Origin: Lycorma delicatula
Lineage: Eukaryota > Arthropoda > Insecta > Hemiptera > Fulgoridae
NCBI RefSeq assembly: GCF_047948215.1
Contig: NC_134455.1
Span: 348,004,491 to 348,068,490, forward strand
Length of the DNA stretch: 64,000 bases
Direction of reading: 5' to 3'
Shown here: piece by piece, positions 57,645 to 64,000 of the stretch
Numbering within the stretch: the first letter of the stretch is position 1
How the letters are laid out: every line of letters begins with the position of its first letter
Translations under genes and position numbers: made by a program
Notes under the pieces: model-generated
The model's input: only the letters and a program-made list of their open reading frames with translations
The model's database searches: none
What the model was told of the DNA's origin: nothing

Positions 57645-60435
57645 TAATTGTGAAAAAGATGTATTTTCTCTGTAAAAACAAAACACTTGAAAAGATTTGT
57701 TATGTCAATATTTATATTAAATTGAAATATGAATGTCTGAAAATATTTATAAATGGCTCAAGAGTGGAAGAGTGACTGGTGTCACTGATAGAGTATTACA
57801 TCTCAAAGTAAAATTAAAGCTGTTTACTATGACTCATTCCTTTTAAGAAAACTAAATTTACCTTGGTAATATTTAATTAATAGTCTTTATTAATGACATA
57901 ATAATCCATACAGTCAATTCAATCACTATTTTTACTATGGAATAAACCAGATCAGAGAATCAGTTTCATTCTGGATTTCATGCAAATACCATCACAAGTT
58001 TGATTGGAAAATAGCAAAAGCTGGGATATATGTCTAAATATTTGTGATGAATTTCAACCTCTTTGGTCAACAAGTTTTAGGAGGTACGAGAAAATAATTG
58101 TTTAGAAATAATGTTGAATATCCACCCACAACAAAATCCAACATAAACTTTGTAATTTTAAATAACTTTAAGTAGTTTCACTGTACTAAAGCTCAATTTT
58201 TTATGTCCAATATTCAAAAATTAAAAACGGTGAAAAATATTAGTTTTTTTTTTTTAATTTTTCCCAAAATTTAATGGCATCAATGTCCCATTTTTAAATA
58301 TGTTTTAGTCGTTTTTGAAGAATTAATGTACAGAGAATATTAATAAAAAAATATTGGTCAATACAAGTACGTACTTCCTAAAATCTCTATAATATTTTTA
58401 TGGTTGGACTAAAGGTGGTTCTTGAAATGTTGACATTTGCTCATACTTCATACACAAATTTTGGTGCTTTCCCTTTACAACTATGATATTGCAACAAATA
58501 AGAGTATATGTTATTCCATTAATGAATTACTAATTATTTTTTTAAGATTACATTGTTAATGTGGTGGAGTATATTTCCCCTAATATATTTCAGTTTTGGA
58601 AATTCTGCATAGCACGATGTAAGATATTGGTCAACAGAGATATATGTGATTTTTTCTTCAATTTTCGTTTTCAGTTTGGCAATGGTTGTAAATCGAATGC
58701 ATACAAAAGGCTCTTGAGATATCTTCCTCTAAAAAAGATCACACTGTCATGTCAGGGAGCCTTTTAAAATAATTTGATTGCCAGACAATCTCTGAAAAGA
58801 TGTAGTAAACTACCTGGCTGTATGTAATAGCTCTATCCTACTATCCTACTGAAAACAAATATTTTTAGTTTCGACTTATTGGAAATTTTCCAGTCTACCC
58901 ATTAAAGATTTTCCACCATAGTTACATACTGATCGAATGCTATAGAGGTTCCAATTTCCTTTTCACTTTCAAAAACAAGAACCTATTATACCATCTGATG
59001 ACACAATATATCATACTGTAATTTTGTTGCTAGTTGGTAATATAGCTGATGAGGATTTTCTTGAGCCCTGTATGTTGTAAATTATTTTTGTTTACATACT
59101 CGATGAGGTGGAAATGGATTATATCCGACATCCATACGTTAATGAAATCAGTCTCCTCGTTTACTTTTGCCAACTTTTGTTCTTAGAAGTGTGGACACAA
59201 CAAACGGTCTTTGGGTTTATGTTCATGAACTGTTTATAATCTGTAGAAGTGGAATTTCAATTCGTTCAGTATTCTTTTTATGCTTCTACAGCTTAACTGT
59301 AAAGAAGACGTTGAATGTTGTCAGACTGAGTGGTAATGACTTCTGAAGATGGCCTGTTGAAATGTGTCAATATTCTCTGACATTCAAGAAATTTTTACAC
59401 CACCTGATGTTTTGTTTTTGTAACAGAAAAGGTTTCTTCAAAATTACAAATCCACATTTTAATTGTATGAAGAGATCGACAGGTTCATAGTGTCCTAACT
59501 TATAAAGATGCCGAAATTCTGTTAGTTCAGCCATCAAACTTTCAAACATTTTAATAAAAACTTCAACAGTACTTTCAGTACTACTACATTGTCACTAAAT
59601 TTCAGAATATTTAAACCCAGCTCACATCTGTCTTAGAGGCCTGTCACTTTCCTAGAGCTGTCAATCAATATAGTTTGTAAAATTTCCAGTTTTCCTGCAC
59701 TACTCTATTAAATACTCAATAATTAACAAAATTATTGATTTTCTCTAAAGCCAATTCAGGAAAATAAAATTCAGAATATTAATGAAATAAAATAGATAAA
59801 TAAAACTGATCAGGCAAAAGCAATCTTAGAAACTCATAGATACAGTTATTTTTAAAAGAAAAAATCATAGTAAAGAAAATTTTACAAGATAAGGTGTTAT
59901 TTATTCCAGGAAAATATTTCATATGTAAAACTACCACAAAAACAGAGACTACTGAAGTTTCTTCATGAAAACTGAAAACCAGTCAGGTCATAAACTTAAA
60001 AAGTACAATTACTAAAAAGTTGTAATACCCTTTGTAGAACAATATGTTAAAACAAAATAACCAATACACAGTTTTACAATTCAGAACTATCCTGCAGGGA
60101 ATGTATTACACAATCCTAATTTTTACAGTTGAGCAGAGAAAAGTATTGTATTGTTTTCAAATAATTCAATACATTATTTAGATGTATGAGAAACGTCTAT
60201 TATGCTTGCACTGACTTTTTTTTACACATAAAATGTTTTGACAAATTTATTTAAACTAAGTTAAAAATATTACTCTGTTGATTAATTTTAGATAATATTT
60301 ATTAAAAAATTAAAAAAGGAAACCTGATTTTTGTACATTCTGTTCAACACGTACAGAAAAATATGCACAAATAATTTTCATTTACGCTTCCTGAACTGTA
60401 AATTAATTTTTTATTTATATTATCTTTATATATTT
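57645..60435. other. unassigned sequence, partly complex
   Basis: 57645-58540 is AT-rich and featureless. 58560-59700 is less AT-rich and may hold one or two old transposon relics on the minus strand; a short minus-strand ORF (59549-59367) starts MFESLMAELTEFRHLY. No diagnostic motif could be confirmed. 59700-60435 is AT-rich. Confidence 0.4.
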
Positions 60436-60454
60436 ACATTAATATTTTCTTCAT

Positions 60455-60615
60455 TTTTATGACAGAGCGGGGCATCGCATCAACAGCTTAGTTCATTAGC
60501 CCGGTGGAAATTGGTAGCTTAAGAAAAGATACCATGCCTAGCAGGATTCGAATCCGGGACCCCCGAACGAAAAGCCGAAGCGCTACCTTCTTGGCCACGG
60601 AGGTCGGTTTATATT
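60455..60615 (-). repeat. tRNA-derived SINE
   Basis: On the minus strand there is a Pol III A box (TGGCCAAGAAGG, about 60600-60585) and, about 35 bases later, a B box (GGATTCGAATCC, about 60555-60544). Around them is tRNA-like text (gcgcttcggcttttcgttcg, gggtccc). A non-tRNA body follows to about 60455. The A-to-B spacing and a trailing unrelated part fit a SINE rather than a functional tRNA gene, because the 3' acceptor arm is absent. Confidence 0.65.
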
Positions 60616-60834
60616 TGGTACTATAGCTATAACGGGAAAGTAAACAGATCAATAAAAAAAATTGATCAATTTTAAGTTTTGTACCTTAAGGAGAAATTAA
60701 ACAATTTTTTCAACAAAAATAAAAAAAAATAGACTTAAAACACATTGTAAATAATCTGCGAAATAATTTTTTATTCCTATGGTTTGAAGTCCAAAAAATA
60801 TATTTTTGTCAGGCATACGTTTGTGCGTATTGTC

Positions 60835-61205
60835 ACCGAATGGCTTCGACGGTACGTGAATACTTACAATCTCATGGTAGTCATGAAAAGGGCTATTTGA
60901 GGTATGTGGAGTACCCGGAAAAAGAGCGTTTGTGATTTTTGAGAAGTAATCCTAAGAAGGGCTGTTGGGTCCGGAAGCTGGTCTCCGGCGATGTCGACTG
61001 TAGTCAGGGAGTTGCGGCTCGTTCGATGTAATCGGAATCGGACCGAGCTTCCCCTCAGCGGTATCCTTCAACACCCTCTCCGTTCCTAGTCCTTATGGTC
61101 TTTACCGGAAATCATCTTCGAAACCCCGGTTTTTGACATATTCTAGTCCGCCCCGGCCAGGATGCCATGAGTGACATTCCCATCGGTGTACTACTATTTA
61201 ATGAA
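60835..61205 (-). repeat. 3' UTR fragment of the R1-like LINE
   Basis: The minus-strand segment from about 61205 to 61070 matches 8636-8815 (agtagtacaccgatgggaat, gtttcgaagatgatttccgg, ggaacggagagggtg). The rest, down to 60835, is GC-rich sequence not found in the other copy. It is the most GC-rich stretch in the window. It represents a separately inserted, 5'-truncated LINE copy. Confidence 0.65.
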
Positions 61206-61302
61206 CTCAAAACAAAACACATCTTGTATCTAAACAAAGGAACTGAACTACTTAGCCGTAAAAGATAAAGTGAGTTCAACACACTACACGAAACAAAATA
61301 TT

Positions 61303-61527
61303 AGTTAAATAAAAGCTTTTTTAAAAAATAATTTTTTATATGTATCAAATATATTTTTGTAATTTTTTTTTGTATTTTTTTTTTAAGACAAAAAAATGTA
61401 AATATTTTTTTTTACACATCGAAGTTACATACGTGTACCAAATTTCAATCATTTTCATACGATTGATTAAAAGATATGGCAGTTGAAAGATTTGATTACT
61501 CCTAAAGCGAGTTAAATAAAAGCTTTT
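61303..61527 (-). repeat. 189 bp insertion flanked by 18 bp direct repeats
   Basis: agttaaataaaagctttt occurs at 61303-61320 and 61510-61527 exactly. The 189 bp between them begins T-rich, as expected for the A-rich end of a minus-strand retroposed sequence. No family recognised. Confidence 0.7.
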
Positions 61528-61744
61528 AAAAAGTGTGATGCGCAAAGTACTCGGTGAACGTCTTGAAAACCAATCTAGAATCGTTAAAGAAAATTTAATG
61601 CATTATAAATGAAGAAACGAAGATTATATATATTAAGGAAGAAAAACAAAGTTTATTTAACTGATTGAACTTGAAAAGATTCTCTTTCAATCCTTTTATT
61701 TGTCAATCCTTATTATTCTAATGCGTTTATTAAACAATAACATT
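61524..61744. repeat. 221 bp repeat, copy 1
   Basis: Matches 63479-63699 base for base at a constant offset of 1955, with three substitutions seen and no indels. No terminal inverted repeats and no coding capacity. Confidence 0.95.
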
Positions 61745-61869
61745 TTATAGCTTTTGCCGGTCTTCACTAAATTGTTTAATGCAATAAGTCTCAAAAAAAA
61801 AGTAAAGTAAACAAAAACTTTCTCCACAAATTTACGTAATAAAGGATTTTTTATTTTTATTTTTTAAGG

Positions 61870-62240
61870 GTATTATATACAGAGTGAATCACAAAGAATG
61901 TAATAAACTTTCAGGATATGTTCTACTGGTGAAAATAAAGTTCATACAAATATAGGTTAGTAAACGCTTGGTTAGAGAGTGGAGTCCATATTTCGTCCCG
62001 ATTTCTGCACCATCGGTAAAATTAAGCCAGACTGTAAGTCTTGAGAACTAAATTAAGGGTAAATTTAATGGTTTTATATGAAATCTGACCTGAAAAATTG
62101 AAAAAAATAATAGGTTCCAGAATTGTATTTTTTAGTAGTTTTTGAGAAATCTGGGATAAAATACAAAAGATTGGAGTTAAAAAACACGATTTTGTTATAA
62201 TACTTATAGACAATTTGATTCTGAGTAAAATGGTATGAAT
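61870..62240. repeat. possible dispersed repeat start
   Basis: tacagagtgaatcacaaaga at 61880 resembles the end of the DUF4817-family relic at 31413 (tacagagtgagcaacataaa). It may be the terminus of another element. No coding text follows. Confidence 0.3.
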
Positions 62241-62629
62241 GCCATTTACACCTATACCTTGCTATACGGCCGCTCTTTATGCGGTATTTCGTTATATCGG
62301 CCTTTTTTTATTATGGTACTTTTGCGATTTACGGCCCACAATGTTTCGTTATACGGTATACGTTTAGTTTCAGCTTCTCCCTTTAGGCGGCACTGCTACA
62401 TTTTGCCTTTGTCATAAATTTACTGCGTTGTCGCTATAGTGTACGTGGTTTGACGTGTTTATTCTTGTTTATTTTCAGGTTGGGTTTGGTTTCTGTTTGT
62501 ATTAATTCGTGAATTGTAAAAATACAGTATTTGGTACGTATGTATTAGAAAAACTGTATTTTTTGTTACATACATAAATAATTCATTAATTCTTTTAAAT
62601 ATAATCGTTCATTTTTTTAGAAAAATTCC

Positions 62630-63478
62630 ACCAAAATGTTCATTGAATTTGGAAATTAATACTGATAGAAATATAAAGAGAAGCCGAAAATCTGTCATTC
62701 AAGATACCAAACTGGAAGTTTTACGTTGCATTGAAGCTGGTGAAAAAATTGTTGTTTGTAATGCAATGTGAAGGTGAAGTCTACAGTTCAAACAATTCGC
62801 GATAGAAAAGAAGAAATTAAAACATATTCGCTATTTGCTGCACCTCTTAAAGTGTCTCAAAATTAACTCGCCAACGAAGCAGCATTATGAAAAAAATGGA
62901 AAAATTATTAGATATGTGGATTGAAGACTATAATCAACGAAGAATGCCGATAAGCCAAATGATATCCAAGAAAAGGCTAAAAGTATTTTCGAAAATTTAA
63001 AGAGGAAGGATACTGATGAATCTGTGAAAGATGTAAAATTCCAAGGAAGCCGAGGTTGGTTTGAAAAATTAAAAAATCGCCACAATTTACACAACTTAAA
63101 AATTAAAGGTGAAAGAGCTAGTGCCGATGATGAAGCAGCTAAAGAATATCCCAACATTTTGAAAAGAATTACTGAAAGAGGTGGATACCGACTTTAACAA
63201 GTTTTCAATGAAGACGAGACAGGACTCTATTGGAAGCGAATGCCTGAAAGAACTTAGATTCAAAGTATGAGAAGTCTGCATGTGAATATAAGGTGTCAAA
63301 GGACGATTAACTTTGCTCTTTGGTACTAATGCTGCAGGAGATTTTAAGCTAAAACCACATTTAGTATATCTTTCCAAAAATCCAAAGTGTTTTAAAGGGC
63401 TGAACAATAAACGATTGCCCGTCATTTGGAGATCAGAAAAGAAAGGTTGGATGACTAAGATTCTCTTTGAAGACTAGT
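62630..63478 (+). pseudogene. Tigger (jerky/CENP-B type) transposase, first part
   Basis: Readable in three frames. DNA-binding start: NIKRSRKSVIQDTKLEVLRC, IEAGEK. HTH: STVQTIRDRKEEIK. Then KMEKLLDMWIEDYNQRRMPI, QGSRGWFEKLKNRHNLHNLK (Tc5-type HTH) and ASADDEAAKEYPNILKRITE. Next comes QVFNEDETGLYWKRMPERT, which carries the first catalytic Asp. Then KVSKDD, a LKPHLVYLSKNPKCFKGLNN-type stretch and KRLPVIWRSEKKGWMTKILF. The order is that of the CENP-B N-terminal, Tc5 HTH and DDE_1 domains. It breaks at the 221 bp insert right after LFED. Confidence 0.8.
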
Positions 63479-63699
63479 TTTTAAAAAGTGTGATGCGCAA
63501 AGTACTCGGTGAACGTCTTGAAAACCAATCTAGAATCGTTAAAGAAAATTTAATGCATTATAAATGAAGAAACGAAGATTATATATATTAAGGAAGAAAA
63601 ACAAAGTTTATTTTACTAATTGAACTTGAAAAGATTCTCTTTCATTCCTTTTATTTGTCAATCCTTATTATTCTAATGCGTTTATTAAACAATAACATT
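63479..63699. repeat. 221 bp repeat, copy 2, inside the Tigger transposase
   Basis: An almost exact copy of 61524-61744 placed between the LFED and FCPEVKKYLK codons of the Tigger reading frame. ttaaaaa-like strings occur at both edges, so a short target duplication is possible but not provable against the A/T context. Confidence 0.9.
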
Positions 63700-64000
63700 A
63701 AAAAATTACTTTTGCCCAGAAGTAAAAAAATATTTGAAAGACAATTAACTTGAGCAACAAAACATTGATCGTTATGGATAATGCTCCAGGGCACACGGTT
63801 AATTTATCCAAATTATCTGAAGATTTGGAGATTGAGTATCTTCCCAAAAATACAACAGCTCTGAACCAGCCAATGGATCAGGGTGCAATAGCCACTTTTA
63901 AGGCTTATTATTTACGTAGAACGTTTGGTAGACTTATTCAGGAAACCGATGGTGAATCTTCGATAAAAAAGTTTTGGAAAAATTACAGCATCAGAGATGT
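63700..64000 (+). pseudogene. Tigger transposase, second part (truncated by window end)
   Basis: It resumes FCPEVKKYLKDN, then in another frame VMDNAPGHTVNLSKLSEDLE (second catalytic Asp in the D-N-A-P-G-H box), IEYLPKNTTALNQPMDQGAI, ATFKAYYLRRTFGRLI and KFWKNYSIRD. L-P-x-N-T-T-x-x-x-Q-P-M-D-Q-G is the diagnostic DDE_1 box of Tigger/jerky proteins. One frameshift lies near 63760. Confidence 0.85.

Larger units (their letters stand above)
62250..64000 (+). mobile_element. Tigger/pogo transposon, runs off the window end
   Basis: The probable left terminus contains cctataccttgctatacggc, with further ttatacgg-like motifs to 62360, typical of Tigger ends. The transposase relic starts near 62636. 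The element is interrupted by a 221 bp insert (63479-63699) and continues to the last base. The right terminus is outside the window. Confidence 0.75.

Noticed and set aside
58673..58766. Possible plus-strand exon after tttcgttttcag
   Set aside because: The acceptor looks fair, but the frame stops after about 30 codons with no polyadenylation context and no recognisable peptide.
58560..59700. Possible piggyBac- or hAT-like relic on the minus strand
   Set aside because: A few suggestive peptides (ISVDQYL, LMAELTEF) but no catalytic box or ends could be confirmed.
60540..60600. Functional tRNA gene
   Set aside because: A and B boxes are present, but no acceptor stem closes and an unrelated body follows; SINE fits better.

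Overview
This window looks like nuclear DNA from an AT-rich insect genome, most likely hemipteran, though the species is inferred only. The evidence is composition plus repeat content: RTE-like and R1-like LINEs, mariners, Tigger/pogo, Merlin, and DDE elements with DUF4817-type heads. Nothing prokaryotic is present: no operons, no rRNA, no CRISPR. Most of the 64 kb is a graveyard of nested, decayed mobile elements lying in introns and intergenic DNA. Host coding sequence is sparse.

Host genes. Three plus-strand exons (11310-11396, 15580-15682, 24824-25089) have clean splice sites and matching phases (0/0, then 1/1). They form the 3' end of one unrecognised gene ending ...GVKRPAED-stop. Its last two introns, about 4.2 and 9.1 kb, hold a mariner, two DUF4817-type relics, a second mariner and a foldback family. 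A further plus-strand exon with good splice sites (43385-43580) belongs to a second, unrecognised gene.

Layout. 0-9.1 kb is a stack of LINE relics. LINE family A (endonuclease at about 0.66-1.5 kb, RT tail at 4.47-5.1 kb) is split by a 2.9 kb element with inverted repeats of about 750 bp. An RTE-type LINE (5.16-5.78 and 8.83-9.06 kb) is split by an R1-like LINE. 11.9-15.1 kb holds two DUF4817-type relics around a mariner with recognisable ends. 16.4-17.1 kb may be a LINE tail. 21.5-22.6 kb is a second mariner. 23.0-24.7 kb is a foldback family with an inverted relative at 46.9-48.3 kb. 25.9-26.7 and 31.4-32.2 kb are minus-strand DUF4817-type relics. 27.0-30.5 kb is a long minus-strand RTE LINE; part of it, together with its 3' flank, reappears inverted at 54.65-55.99 kb. 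32.4-33.3 kb is a relic of an uncharacterised protein family. 34.7-37.4 kb holds an IS630-like fragment and a Merlin (ISXO2-like) transposon. 38.2-39.2 kb is a mariner carrying a 68 bp insertion with perfect 14 bp target duplications. 41.0-41.8 kb is a short TIR element. 44.8-45.1 kb is a foldback MITE. 51.4-52.3 and 56.7-57.6 kb are an inverted pair of an unknown ~0.9 kb repeat. 52.3-53.1 kb is a mariner relic. 60.4-61.2 kb holds a tRNA-derived SINE and a GC-rich stretch matching the R1-like 3' UTR. 62.25 kb to the window end is a Tigger transposon, broken by a 221 bp sequence that occurs almost unchanged 1955 bp upstream.

The most unusual items are the long-TIR 2.9 kb element, the young 221 bp duplicate pair, the Merlin whose start codon lies in a perfect 31 bp palindrome, the shared-flank RTE pair, and a precursor-like hairpin at 49.24-49.31 kb. 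All identifications come from reading translations and repeats by eye. No alignments or searches were run, so percentages are given only where bases were counted directly.
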